Below, in pieces: positions 7,724-16,513 of a DNA stretch of 64,000 bases. The notes under the pieces were generated by a model. It worked only from the letters and a program-made list of their open reading frames with translations. It did not search any database and was not told the origin of the DNA. This stretch comes from an uncultured bacterium (GTDB lineage: Bacteria > Cyanobacteriota > Vampirovibrionia > Gastranaerophilales > Gastranaerophilaceae). Location of the stretch: NCBI GenBank assembly GCA_900547155.1, contig URFH01000009.1, positions 3,322 to 67,321 of the forward strand, written 5' to 3'. The first letter of the stretch is position 1. Every line of letters begins with the position of its first letter. The translations under genes were made by a program, and so were the position numbers.

Positions 7724-9871
7724 ATGAAAAAAATTATATTGTTATTGGCATTAATGATGATATTCCCGCCTGCGTGCACATTTGCGCAGGATTATGATGA
7801 CCCCTACTCAAGACCCGCCTCCGGCGCTTACGAAACAGGCGTTCAGCTTTTGAAAACCCAGCAGTTTTCCAAAGCAATTATAGAATTCAAAAAAGCTCTG
7901 CGCGAAAACCCGAATGATGAATCCTCAAAAATCCAGATTACAAACGCCTATCTGGCACGCGCTGCTTATTACAACAACCGGATGATGGACTACAAAAATG
8001 CAGCAAACGACCTGCGCTCAGCGCTGTTTTACCTTAAATATTACAGCGTAAGCCCTGTAGATGCCCAAACTCTCGACAATATCACAATAACAGAGAACAA
8101 TTTGAGAAATGTCCTGAGTGCAATAAACGCCGATATGACGCCAAAAGGCAGATACAATGCCGGAAAATCGCTCCGTGCACAGGGGGAATTTGCGGCAGCG
8201 GTGACAGAATTTCAGGCTGCACAATCCGACGCAAAATGCAGAAAAGACGCTCTGGTTGCGCTGGGCGAAATTTATTATATTCTGAATTTGAACGAGCAGG
8301 CCGCAACTTACCTTGAAAGAGCGCTCTACGATGACCCGAAAGACGCCAATACCCACCTGAAACTCGCAAGAGTTTATGAAAGAATGGGTTCAGCGGACAA
8401 AGCAGCCAAAGAATACACTCTGGCGCTCACAAAATCCTCTGAAAATCAGGAGATTTTGCTTGCTCTGGAAAATATATGGAAGCAAAAAGCCGCAGCAACG
8501 CCGGATGATGCCGATGTTCATGCAAATCTCGGCGCAATCTATCAAAAACGCGGCAATCTGGACAGTGCACTTGCCGAATACCAGCTTGCTGAAAAGCTTA
8601 ACCCCTCAAGTGTCATGACAAGATTGAACCACAGCACTCTTTATCAGCAAAAAAAAGAATATGAAACAGCAATCGAGGGCTATGATTCGATTTTGCGCCT
8701 TTACCCGAACCACACGCTGGCATATTACTACAAAGCTCAATGCCTGCGCGCTCTCGGAATGAAAGATGCAGCTGTTCAGAACTACAAACTGGCACTAAAC
8801 CTTGAACCCGAAAATCAGGGAATCAAAGACGAGCTGTTTGATATGGTAAAAAGCGACATGACGCCCGAAGAAATGCTTGCTTATCTTGCCAACGAGCTGA
8901 AAAACAGCCCGAATAACCCTGAAACGGTTTACGAATACGCTTACCAGCTCCACAAAAACAAAAAATTCGACGAAGCAATAACATATTACAATCAGGTTAT
9001 TCAACTTGACCCGAAGAACTCGGACGCATACCTGAATATTGCAGCTGCATACAAGCAGAAAAGCCAGTTTGACAAAGCAAAAGAAATTCTTAATCAAGGC
9101 AAATCGTTATTCCCCGAAATTGGGGAGTTTAAAAAGCAGCTAGCGATTCTTAATGAAGAAGAAGCCTCGCTTTTATATTCAAATGCTTCTGATTTGTTCA
9201 AAAAAGGCAAATATCAAGAAGCGATTAATCTTTATTCAAAAATAACCCCGATGACGCCCGAAGCGCTCGTCGGAATCGGCGCAAGCTATCAGGCAATGAA
9301 AAACTACAAATCTGCGGCGGAAAATTTCAAAAAATCGCTCGACATGGAGCCCAACAACGCCGATACTGCTTATTATCTGGCGCTTGCATATTCAAATGCA
9401 CAGGATTTGCCGCAGGCAAAAATTTATGCAAAAAAAGCCCTCGAAATCGAGCCAAATAACAAAAACGCAAAAGAACTTCTTGATTACGTAAACCAGTCCG
9501 AGCTTTCGGCGTATCTTGAGCAGGCAGACAAGCTTTACACCGAGAAAAAATATCCGGAAGCGCTCGTTATGCTGGGAAAAGTTCTTGCCATGGACCCGAA
9601 AAACGCCAGTGCGCACTATTCCTGCGGACTTATTAACGATGAGCTGAAAAAATACTGGCCCGCAATCGAAAGCTACAAAAAGGCGGTACAAAATGACCCA
9701 TCGCTTGCGATTGCATACTATTCTATCGCTGTTGACTACGATACGCTGCAAAGATACCAGCAGGCAGTGGCAAACTACAAACTTTTTGTTGCCAATGAAA
9801 AAGCCGACAACGAATATACACAATACGCAAAACAGCGCATACAAGAGCTGAAACAATACGACACCCCTTAA
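7724..9871 (+). CDS. Exported TPR-repeat protein (715 aa)
   Basis: Signal peptide at residues 1-22 (MKKIILLLALMMIF..., cleavage after TFAQ), so the protein is periplasmic or surface exposed. Almost the whole length is TPR repeats, recognisable by the A-x-x-x-Y/F...A-P/N pattern (for instance GAIYQKRGNLDSALAEYQLA, then AAENFKKSLDMEPNNAD). TPR arrays are protein-binding scaffolds; the partner is unknown. GGAGAG precedes the start. Nearest neighbours are the divergent exporter operon and dusB 14 bp downstream. A second exported TPR protein lies at 54036-55637. Confidence 0.85.
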   Translation: MKKIILLLALMMIFPPACTFAQDYDDPYSRPASGAYETGVQLLKTQQFSKAIIEFKKALRENPNDESSKIQITNAYLARAAYYNNRMMDYKNAANDLRSALFYLKYYSVSPVDAQTLDNITITENNLRNVLSAINADMTPKGRYNAGKSLRAQGEFAAAVTEFQAAQSDAKCRKDALVALGEIYYILNLNEQAATYLERALYDDPKDANTHLKLARVYERMGSADKAAKEYTLALTKSSENQEILLALENIWKQKAAATPDDADVHANLGAIYQKRGNLDSALAEYQLAEKLNPSSVMTRLNHSTLYQQKKEYETAIEGYDSILRLYPNHTLAYYYKAQCLRALGMKDAAVQNYKLALNLEPENQGIKDELFDMVKSDMTPEEMLAYLANELKNSPNNPETVYEYAYQLHKNKKFDEAITYYNQVIQLDPKNSDAYLNIAAAYKQKSQFDKAKEILNQGKSLFPEIGEFKKQLAILNEEEASLLYSNASDLFKKGKYQEAINLYSKITPMTPEALVGIGASYQAMKNYKSAAENFKKSLDMEPNNADTAYYLALAYSNAQDLPQAKIYAKKALEIEPNNKNAKELLDYVNQSELSAYLEQADKLYTEKKYPEALVMLGKVLAMDPKNASAHYSCGLINDELKKYWPAIESYKKAVQNDPSLAIAYYSIAVDYDTLQRYQQAVANYKLFVANEKADNEYTQYAKQRIQELKQYDTP

Positions 9872-9884
9872 TGAGGCGCAAAAG

Positions 9885-10859
9885 TTGGAAAATGAAACGA
9901 TTAAAATAGGAAATGTCGAAGTTAAAAGCCGCGTAATGCTTGCTCCGATGGCGGGGATTACGGATGTTGTATTAAGGGGGCTCGTCAGAAAGTTTTCAAA
10001 AACCTGCCTTTTGACCACGGAAATGATTAGCTCTGAGGCACTTATGCAGAAAAAAGGAGGAGAAATCCTTGAACGCTGCGACGACGAAACGCCTCTTGCC
10101 TATCAAATTTCGGGTCACAAGCCGTTTATGATGGCAAAAGCGGCAAAAATGCTTGAAGAACGCGCAGATATTATTGATATAAACATGGGCTGCCCTGTAA
10201 ACAAGGTTGTGAAAGGCGGTGACGGTTCTGCGTTGATGAAAACGCCCGAACTCGCTTCTGACATTGTAAAAGCGGTAAAAGACGCCGTGGATTTGCCGGT
10301 TACAGTCAAATTCCGCCTCGGATATACCGCAGAAACGAAGAATTTCAGGGAATTTGCCTTAAAAATGCAGGAAGCCGGCGCCGACGCAATGACTATCCAC
10401 TGCCGCACCCGTTCCCAGATGTATTCCGGAAAAGCTGACTGGAGCGAGATTGCAGGGATAAAAGAATTTATAAAAGTGCCTGTTTTTACCAACGGCGATG
10501 TGATTGATGTTGATTCTGCGATAAAATGCCTTGAAGAATCAAAAGCCGACGGGGTTGCGGCGGCAAGAGGCGTTCTGGGCAACCCTGCGCTCTTAGGTGA
10601 AATTGAAAACTATTTAAAAACGGGCGAAAAGCCGGAAAAACTCAGTTTCAAAGAAAAAATCCGGCTTATGAAGACCCATCTTGATGAAGAAATCAGGCTC
10701 AGGGGGGAAAATTGCGCAATCCAGTTCACGCGCAAGTTTTATCCGTACTACATCAGAGGGATAAAAGGCGCGTCGCAGTTCAGATACGCGCTTGTAACCG
10801 AAAATTCTTACGAAAAAATCCTCAAAATCATTGACGAAATTGAGGCGCAGTGCGATTAA
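9885..10859 (+). CDS. dusB: tRNA-dihydrouridine synthase, DusB-type
   Basis: FMN enzyme that reduces specific uridines in the tRNA D-loop using NADPH. Motifs: VMLAPMAGITD (FMN binding), INMGCPVNKVVKGGDGSALM with the catalytic Cys, TVKFRLG, TIHCRTR and AARGVLGNP. 324 aa, the usual size. The start is a TTG: the nearby ATG at 9892 is out of frame, and the next in-frame Met lies inside the conserved MLAPMAG motif. A GAGGCGC sequence at 9873-9879 can serve as ribosome binding site. The DusB-like GCPVNK signature supports this subfamily rather than DusA or DusC. Confidence 0.92.
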   Translation: MENETIKIGNVEVKSRVMLAPMAGITDVVLRGLVRKFSKTCLLTTEMISSEALMQKKGGEILERCDDETPLAYQISGHKPFMMAKAAKMLEERADIIDINMGCPVNKVVKGGDGSALMKTPELASDIVKAVKDAVDLPVTVKFRLGYTAETKNFREFALKMQEAGADAMTIHCRTRSQMYSGKADWSEIAGIKEFIKVPVFTNGDVIDVDSAIKCLEESKADGVAAARGVLGNPALLGEIENYLKTGEKPEKLSFKEKIRLMKTHLDEEIRLRGENCAIQFTRKFYPYYIRGIKGASQFRYALVTENSYEKILKIIDEIEAQCD

Positions 10860-10860
10860 T

Positions 10861-11118
10861 ATGACAAAGCCCTATTTTACCTACATTATTCTTACTGAAA
10901 AAGGCACTTATTACTGCGGTTATACGGATGATTTGGAAAAAAGGTTTGAAAAGCACAAAGCAGGGCTTGCAGCGAAATACACCCGCGCGTTTAAGCCGGT
11001 GAAATTCGTTTATACAAAGGAATTCCCCACAAAATCCGAGGCGATGAAAGAGGAATGCAGAATTAAGAAGCTTTCAAGGGCGAAGAAAGAGGAATTGATT
11101 AAATCAAGCGGGATATGA
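10861..11118 (+). CDS. GIY-YIG domain protein (UvrC-like endonuclease family, YhbQ type)
   Basis: 85-aa single-domain protein with the GIY-YIG nuclease fold: YFTYIILTEKGTYYCGYTDD places the two signature strands (YIL and YCG in place of GIY and YIG), followed by EKRFEKHKAG and the acidic ...SEAMKEECRIKKLSR motif with the catalytic Glu. The ATG at 10861 follows the dusB stop by one base; the longer frame starting inside dusB is less likely. Members of this family have been linked to DNA repair, but their cellular role is poorly known. Confidence 0.85.
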   Translation: MTKPYFTYIILTEKGTYYCGYTDDLEKRFEKHKAGLAAKYTRAFKPVKFVYTKEFPTKSEAMKEECRIKKLSRAKKEELIKSSGI

Positions 11119-11151
11119 AAAAAAGGGCACGGGATTTAGAAAATACTCTTC

Positions 11152-11290
11152 ATGCCGGTGAGATGCTGAAACAAGTTCAGCATGACAGATTGTTTTTTGT
11201 AACCCTGAACCCGTTTCAGGGTCGCAAGGGCGGTGTTAATCGACTTCAACCTTGCGATTCCGAATCAAGTTCGGAATGACAGCTTGTTTT
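11152..11290. repeat. Family E palindrome array between GIY-YIG and sensor kinase genes
   Basis: Three hairpins in the convergent gap: 11161-11185 (ATGCTGAAACAAGTTCAGCAT), 11200-11223 (CCCTGAAC...GTTTCAGGG) and 11254-11280 (ATTCCGAATCAAGTTCGGAAT). Each has its own paired flank around the shared GAAC/GTTC centre. The linking sequences GGTCGCAAGGGCGGTG and CGACTTCAA recur in the array at 14448-14760. No gene in this gap. Confidence 0.85.
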
Positions 11291-11322
11291 TCCCTGAAAA
11301 AGCCCGTTTTAAGCCTTAAACA

Positions 11323-12582
11323 TTACGCCAGCCTCAAGGGCAATTTAACCGTAAAAGTGCTTCCCCTTTCCGGCTTGCTTTTCACGCTGATTGTGCCGCC
11401 ATGAAGCAGGGTCAATTCCCTGGTAATCGTGAGCCCCAGCCCTGTCGAGCTTTCGTTTTTGCAATAAATATTGTTGAGCTGCACAAATTTTGAGAAAATT
11501 TTCTCCTGATACTCGGGCGCAATCCCGATTCCGTCGTCTTTTACGTAGATTTCCACCTGATTTTTCAGTTTTTTTATCCCGATTTCAATGTGGCCGTTTG
11601 CGGGCGTAAATTTAATCGCATTGCTCAAAAGATTATACATAATCTGCTGAATTTTCTGGTAATCCGCCCTAATCCCGATTTCTTCGGGCATTTTTTTAAC
11701 AAGATGAATCATTTTCTTGTCCGCAAGCGGCTGAATAACGTTCACAACCTCGGTTACGGACATATTCAGGCTAAAATTCGACGGCGTAAGCTTCAATGCA
11801 CGCGATTCAAGCTTTGAAATCTCAAGAATTTCATTAATCATGCCCAGAAGATGCAGCCCCGAAACGTGAATATCGCGAATATATTCAGCCTGTTTTTCAT
11901 TCAACGGGCCAAAAAGCTGGCGCGACAAAACCTCGGAAAACCCGATAATTGCGTTCAAAGGCGTCCTCAACTCATGGGAAGTATTCGCCAGAAACTCCGA
12001 TTTGACCTTATCCGCCTCCAGAATCTTTTCATTTTGCTCCTTAATCGTTGCATGCGCCTGCGCACGGTCGATAATGCTTTCCTGAAGCTCTTTTAGCTGC
12101 ATTTTGAACACATCTGACAGCTCGCTGTCCTTAATTGAATAAGAAGCCAGCGCACAAAAGGCCTTTGCAGCCTGAATATCGGTGTTTGTAAAGGTTTTTG
12201 TGCGGGAAAGCAGAATAAAACCGAAAACCGTTTCATTTATCAAAAGCTTGGACAGCAAAAAGTTCTTGTTCTTTTTTATCCCGAAAGACCTTGCAATTGC
12301 GGAATCACGCGTAAAAAGCAGGGGCTCCGGACTGTACAAATCGGGTTTTGCGCTTTCATCAACCGGCAGAATCGTTGTTTTTTCAGTAAAAATTTCCTCT
12401 TTTTCAGCGGTTTTGCGGTATTTTATGCCGGCATTTCCGGAATTCAGGTAACAAACGTACGCAGCTTCAAATTCTACCGCTTCTTTTAAAAAGTTGAGCG
12501 TGTTTTCAAAGCAGTGTTCGGGATTTTCGCCTGAATTAAGGATTTGAGGGATTTTTTCAAGTATTTTTTTATAAATGGTCAT
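11323..12582 (-). CDS. GAF-domain sensor histidine kinase
   Basis: Cytoplasmic-looking kinase of 419 aa with no membrane helix. N-terminal GAF-like sensor (about 1-165), a coiled-coil linker, then the HisKA domain with H-box FLANTSHELRTPLNAIIGFSE (phospho-acceptor His near residue 203) and an HATPase domain: N-box IMYNLLSNAIKFT, G1 VKDDGIGI, G2 STGLGLTI. All catalytic motifs are intact. No response regulator lies next to it, so its partner must be encoded elsewhere. It faces the GIY-YIG gene convergently, with a repeat array between. Confidence 0.9.
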   Translation of the reverse strand: MTIYKKILEKIPQILNSGENPEHCFENTLNFLKEAVEFEAAYVCYLNSGNAGIKYRKTAEKEEIFTEKTTILPVDESAKPDLYSPEPLLFTRDSAIARSFGIKKNKNFLLSKLLINETVFGFILLSRTKTFTNTDIQAAKAFCALASYSIKDSELSDVFKMQLKELQESIIDRAQAHATIKEQNEKILEADKVKSEFLANTSHELRTPLNAIIGFSEVLSRQLFGPLNEKQAEYIRDIHVSGLHLLGMINEILEISKLESRALKLTPSNFSLNMSVTEVVNVIQPLADKKMIHLVKKMPEEIGIRADYQKIQQIMYNLLSNAIKFTPANGHIEIGIKKLKNQVEIYVKDDGIGIAPEYQEKIFSKFVQLNNIYCKNESSTGLGLTITRELTLLHGGTISVKSKPERGSTFTVKLPLRLA

Positions 12583-12625
12583 ACCGAAATTATAGGTCTG
12601 ACTTCACAATCCCGCAAGTTTGTAA

Positions 12626-12850
12626 CTAAACTTCCAAAAACAGTCTTTTTCCGACAATATTCGGCTTGCCGTTGTAATATCCTGCGAAATATCCGCCGCG
12701 AACGGGTTTGTTTTTGCCGTAATAGTTGGTTGCATTGTCCGAAATGAACGGATTACCGAAAGGATTTGAGCTTCTTTGTGCGGTTGCTCCCTGAACAGCG
12801 TTTATATTTGTCGGCATTAATGCGTTGGAGATGAGGCTTACAAGATTCAT
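12626..12850 (-). CDS. Small unknown protein (74 aa)
   Basis: No family recognised. The protein starts MNLVSLISNALMPTNINAVQ and has a Gly/Tyr/Asn-rich tail (YFAGYYNGKPN). No signal peptide and no membrane helix. AAAGGA lies about eight bases before the ATG, and AT-rich sequence upstream (12880-13000) can hold a promoter. The N-terminal style, short hydrophobic helix then polar Asn-rich sequence, recurs in other unknown proteins of this window (13286, 33209, 48806, 58633). Confidence 0.6.
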   Translation of the reverse strand: MNLVSLISNALMPTNINAVQGATAQRSSNPFGNPFISDNATNYYGKNKPVRGGYFAGYYNGKPNIVGKRLFLEV

Positions 12851-13021
12851 AAAAATCCTTTCCTAATTTACAAGACAATACTTACGTTCTTAAATTTACT
12901 GATAAATATATTATAGTCATGATTATTATAGAACAATATTACAAAATGTTAAAGATTTTTTCAGAAAAAATCCTACAAACTGCGTATTAATGCAAAAGAA
13001 AAAATCTGTCATTATAGTTTT

Positions 13022-13225
13022 ATGAAAAAATGTCCTTTTAATTTAGATATTTGTTCTGACGAGTGTGCGCTTTTTATATCGCCCTCGGAACTGAACGAGC
13101 TCGTGGCTAACAGGCTTCACAGTATTGGCGTTTTTGACAAAAAAGCCGGCATGTGCGCGCTGAAAAACATAGCAATGGGTGCAAGCAGAGAGGTTTTCGA
13201 AAAAAGTTCGGCAAACAATTTTTAA
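13022..13225 (+). CDS. Small four-cysteine protein (67 aa)
   Basis: Cysteines at residues 4, 11, 15 and 45 in the pattern CPFN...C...CALF...CALK suggest a small metal-binding (zinc or Fe-S) protein. TATAGT just 5 bp upstream of the ATG is too close to be the -10 of a normal leadered mRNA; if used, the transcript would be nearly leaderless. No Shine-Dalgarno sequence precedes the ATG. Function unknown. It lies 60 bp upstream of another unknown gene on the same strand. Confidence 0.6.
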   Translation: MKKCPFNLDICSDECALFISPSELNELVANRLHSIGVFDKKAGMCALKNIAMGASREVFEKSSANNF

Positions 13226-13285
13226 AAAAATTGTCTTTGTGAATTTAAACATTAAATTCATGAAAATACTCTCAAAGGTAAAAAA

Positions 13286-14290
13286 ATGAGTGAGATAAAT
13301 CTCGGACAATTTATAAAAAACGCTTTTAATTACAGCATAGGAAAGCCTGTAACCCAACAGCCGACCAAAACTTCACAGGAAAACTTTCAAAAAGCACAGC
13401 AGCAGGTCGCCCGGCTTGTCAACGAAACAATGCAGAACATTCAGACAAATTTTGTACGTCAGGCGGACATTTTGAACACACAAAACCTGCTCAGGCAGCT
13501 GAATTCGTTTGAACAATCCGCGATGATGAAGGATTTGTACAGTTTTCCGCGTGATATGAAAGATTTAATGCTTTTGCTTGTAAAAGAGGGCGCAAACCTT
13601 TCTTCTGCGAACGCTAAAGACCTGAACGCACTGCTTTCGCAAACGCTGGATATGTCAAAATTGATGATTTTGTTGCAAACGAACGGAAAAAACGCCGCAG
13701 AAAAGCTGACAAAAATGATTACAACCCTGAATCAGTCCGGAATCTACAACACCCAGCAGCTCAAAGAAATGACCGCGCTCATAAACGCCTGTATTCCGGC
13801 CGCTGACACGCAACCGGCTGCAATGCTGAAGAATCTAATGGTTATGTATCTTCCGTGGCTTCCGCTGCATGAGCAGGGCACTTTCAATCTTCAGGTTGCC
13901 GACGAAAGCGAAAAAAAAGGCTCCGATTCTGAAAATATCGTTACAATTACCGTCAACACAAGCACCTACGGGATGATTCGCGCAACAATTTACCTTGAGG
14001 GCAAAAAACTCGACGTCGAAATCAACTGCCCTGAAAATTTCCCGAAAAACGAGTTCAAAGAAACGCTCGCACACGAAGCAACAGGCTACGACATGGAATC
14101 CGGAATCTCTTTCACCACGAGAAAATCCAACGATTCGTCCGAAAAGAAAGAAACGAATGTTTCCATCACAAATTCCTCAAAAATCTCGCCCCATTTGCTT
14201 TTGATAATTCACATGGTCATAAATGCAATCATGGCGCTGGACAAAAAGGCGCAGCTTGTTGTTGACAGGGAAAAAAAGATGGATTCTTAG
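13286..14290 (+). CDS. Unknown 334-aa protein, weakly FliK-like C terminus
   Basis: Mostly helical, Gln/Asn/Leu-rich N-terminal two thirds (about 1-200) without signal peptide, then a beta-rich segment (LPWLPLHEQGTFNLQVAD and TYGMIRATIYLEGKKLDVEI, about 190-255) whose layout recalls the C-terminal domain of flagellar hook-length proteins, and a final hydrophobic helix (HLLLIIHMVINAIMAL). The FliK resemblance is only a pattern-level impression. CAAAGGT precedes the ATG. No flagellar structural gene is nearby, though a FliA/WhiG-type sigma factor is at 32292. Confidence 0.7.
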   Translation: MSEINLGQFIKNAFNYSIGKPVTQQPTKTSQENFQKAQQQVARLVNETMQNIQTNFVRQADILNTQNLLRQLNSFEQSAMMKDLYSFPRDMKDLMLLLVKEGANLSSANAKDLNALLSQTLDMSKLMILLQTNGKNAAEKLTKMITTLNQSGIYNTQQLKEMTALINACIPAADTQPAAMLKNLMVMYLPWLPLHEQGTFNLQVADESEKKGSDSENIVTITVNTSTYGMIRATIYLEGKKLDVEINCPENFPKNEFKETLAHEATGYDMESGISFTTRKSNDSSEKKETNVSITNSSKISPHLLLIIHMVINAIMALDKKAQLVVDREKKMDS

Positions 14291-14447
14291 GCGGTTTTGG
14301 GCTTGTATACAACTCTACACTAAATTTTCAATCACTCCCCATCTTGAAAGCCTAAAACTTACATTTTTGCACAATCTTGCGGTGGGAACCGTTGAACTTT
14401 TCCCACCCTACAACTCAACAACATTAAAATCGCTCCCCATCCGGCCA

Positions 14448-14760
14448 CATTGTCACTCTGAACTCATTTCCGGGTCGCAAGGGCGGGGGAAATTAGCTCA
14501 AAATCTAAAGAATAGCTTTCACACTGGTGAGATGCTGAAACAAGTTCAGCATGACGGCTTGTTTGTTGTCACCCCAAACTCGTTTGACCGCTTTTTCCAA
14601 AATCTTTGATTTTGTGAAAAATGTCTGGTTTCCCACAGGGTCGCAAGGGCGGTGCCTATCGACTTCAATCTGGCGATTCCGAATCAAGTTCGGAATGACA
14701 GCTTGTTTTTCGTCACCCTGAACTTGTTTCAGGGTCGCGAGGACGGGGGAAATTAGCTTA
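14448..14760. repeat. Long family E palindrome array
   Basis: Fills most of the 14291-14917 gap. Hairpins include 14529-14553 (GATGCTGAAACAAGTTCAGC), 14673-14699 (ATTCCGAATCAAGTTCGGAAT) and 14713-14736 (CCCTGAACTTGTTTCAGGG), joined by GGTCGCAAGGGCGG and CGACTTCAAT linkers in the same order as at 11152-11290. A degraded copy (CTCTGAACTCATTTCCGGGTC) starts the array. The 14291-14447 stretch has CGCTCCCCATCC fragments also seen in the 205-bp repeat. An open frame across this region is an artefact of the repeats. Confidence 0.8.
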
Positions 14761-14917
14761 AATCTTAGAAAAAGGAGATACTGCCAGCTTTGTTCTTTTA
14801 ACCCTTATTTTCTGCACAAATATTTATTAACCTTTCTTCCTAGCTTAAATGTCAACGCGCAAAGGCAATGTTTTTCTTTTGAAAACTGCCAAAATGGAAA
14901 CATAAGGAAGTTGGAAA

Positions 14918-15205
14918 ATGAAAAAGATAATTAACATCAAAAAAATCTCTTCATTATTAGCTGTCATCCTTCTCAATTCTATATTCACAATGGGAGTGTA
15001 TGCGGCTTGTAATACGGAAGCCGGCGCTTGCAGGATTTCCGATTTGAGAAAAGCCGCGCAGACGGAGGCAATTGAAAATAAATTTCTGCCTCCGTCCCAG
15101 AAGAGGGCAGATTTGTTTGAAGAACCTCAAACACCTGCCCAAAAACCTGAAAAAACCTCTCCTATCCGGCAGTTTATAGAATCATTGCTAAAACCATCAA
15201 AATAA
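14918..15205 (+). CDS. Small exported protein (95 aa)
   Basis: Signal peptide at residues 1-29 with likely cleavage after GVYA. The mature part is short, with two cysteines near the new N terminus (ACNTEAGAC), then a charged, Pro-rich tail. No family recognised. AAGGAAG lies before the ATG. The 3' end overlaps the convergent gene at 15174 by 32 bp, which is unusual but both frames look genuine. Confidence 0.65.
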   Translation: MKKIINIKKISSLLAVILLNSIFTMGVYAACNTEAGACRISDLRKAAQTEAIENKFLPPSQKRADLFEEPQTPAQKPEKTSPIRQFIESLLKPSK

Positions 15206-16112
15206 TCCCTCCTATCTGGATGCCGGTGTTCAAATGCTGCATTAATCGATTATTGTCATAATATCTGGCAGTTTTCTTTGCGGTAGTCGTAGCAAGCAGC
15301 CTTTGGATTCTGGCATCTTCGCTGCCGGAGAATGTTTTTTGAAATACCGAATTTTCAAGCCGCGCAAGCCTGTTTTCAACAGGTTCATTTGCAAATTTTC
15401 TGCCCAGAACCTCGCTTTCAAGCATGTCAAGGTCGTAATTTGTGCCGGAAGCGTCAGTTCTAAACCTTGAAGCAGGCCCTGCTACCCTGTTTCTGGTATT
15501 TTGGGGCGTGTAATAATTATATTGGCTTTCTTCAGAAAAACTGTTCAAACCCGCTGCTCCGCCGGAGATTCCGGGGTCATATTCCTCCAGCACAATCGAG
15601 GAATCATCCCTAATCCGCGCATTCGCCAGCACAGAAGCGCGAAGACTATCCACACGCTCGCTCAACGGCGCAGAACTCTCTTTTTTGTAAACCTGTTTTT
15701 CCAGCCTTGAAAGCCGCTTGTAAATATCCTCGCCGGAATAGTCTTTTTTAAAGACTTCCTGCTCAATTTTATCCACAACAGGATATTTTACGTCCGCATC
15801 CGCCTTTTCTGTATTCAATTCGTCATAAGCAGCTTCTTCTTCAACAGCCTCAGACGGGGCAGGCGCTGCGGTAGCGTACTGGGGCATATCCTGACGCAGC
15901 CTGCGGATACGATTCTGGATAGTGTCTTTAGACGCGGAGCCGTAAACTGCTTTTTCCAGCCGTTCAAGGCGCTGTGCCGTTGTTTCGCCGTTATAATCGT
16001 AACCAAAATAGTTTTTTTCGAGTTTTTGAATCTGAGCGGAAATATTCTCCGCACAAAATCCGCCCGAACTAATAAATAGTATGCAAAATAGCGTAAAAAC
16101 AGCTTTTTTCAT
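15174..16112 (-). CDS. Exported repeat protein with C-terminal membrane helix (312 aa)
   Basis: Signal peptide at residues 1-20 (cleavage after GFCA). Three copies of an approximately 30-residue motif occur: EKNYFGYDYNGETTAQRLER near the N terminus, EQEVFKKDYSGEDIYKRLSR in the middle and ESEVLGRKFANEPVENRLAR near residue 235. The consensus is E-x-x-x-F/L-x-x-x-[YF]-x-x-E-x-x-x-x-R-L-x-R-L-E. Low-complexity linkers separate them, and a last hydrophobic helix (GGIILMVLAMIL) probably anchors the C terminus. Function unknown. The upstream region has a candidate structured leader (16190-16285). Confidence 0.75.
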   Translation of the reverse strand: MKKAVFTLFCILFISSGGFCAENISAQIQKLEKNYFGYDYNGETTAQRLERLEKAVYGSASKDTIQNRIRRLRQDMPQYATAAPAPSEAVEEEAAYDELNTEKADADVKYPVVDKIEQEVFKKDYSGEDIYKRLSRLEKQVYKKESSAPLSERVDSLRASVLANARIRDDSSIVLEEYDPGISGGAAGLNSFSEESQYNYYTPQNTRNRVAGPASRFRTDASGTNYDLDMLESEVLGRKFANEPVENRLARLENSVFQKTFSGSEDARIQRLLATTTAKKTARYYDNNRLMQHLNTGIQIGGIILMVLAMIL

Positions 16113-16189
16113 AATCTCACCCGTTCCGTTTTACACTATCAAGTTAATCTGCTTTTGAAACGCACTCAATTCCACGGAAATTTTAAACG

Positions 16190-16285
16190 CGCAAAAAAAC
16201 ATAGTCCTTTTTTATTAGCGGTAAGTACTATATTTAGCCTTATACCCGTTAGCAGCCGCTATTTCGGCCATACTCCCAAAGTATT
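16190..16285 (-). promoter_or_regulatory. Candidate structured 5' leader with terminator-like hairpin
   Basis: On the minus strand, about 80-170 nt upstream of the ATG at 16112, three elements follow one another: hairpin ATACT/AGTAT (16270-16284), hairpin GCCG/CGGC (16255-16268) and a weak stem ATAGT/ACTAT (16201-16231) followed by a run of seven T on the minus strand (16193-16199). A GGTA/TACC pairing across the middle could compete with the last stem. The shape resembles an attenuated leader or riboswitch, but no known class matches. The rest of the 16113-16513 gap is AT-rich or repeats. Confidence 0.35.
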
Positions 16286-16369
16286 ATTTAAAAATTTTCC
16301 AATCTGAAAAATTTAACCAATTCAAAAAATAAGGAATTTATATAACTTTACGCCAAACAGAATAAAACT

Positions 16370-16470
16370 GTCTCCCTGAACTTGTTTCAGGGTCGCAGGG
16401 GCGGGAAAATGTATTTAAATCTTAAAAAATTTCACGCTGGTGAGATGCTGAAACTAGTTCAGCATGACAT
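16370..16470. repeat. Two family E palindromes upstream of ispG
   Basis: Hairpins at 16373-16393 (CCCTGAACTTGTTTCAGGG) and 16443-16466 (GATGCTGAAACTAGTTCAGC), joined by GGTCGCAGGGGCGG. Same components as the other family E arrays. Confidence 0.8.
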
Positions 16471-16513
16471 TTTCGATTAATTCTCGTGTAAACATTTGTG
16501 CTAAAATTTAGTC

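Noticed and set aside
9392-10018. 208-aa minus-strand frame
   Set aside because: Antisense to the TPR gene and dusB start; no motif.
14223-14609. 128-aa frame downstream of the 334-aa protein
   Set aside because: It crosses family E palindromes and starts inside the upstream gene; it encodes repeat sequence.
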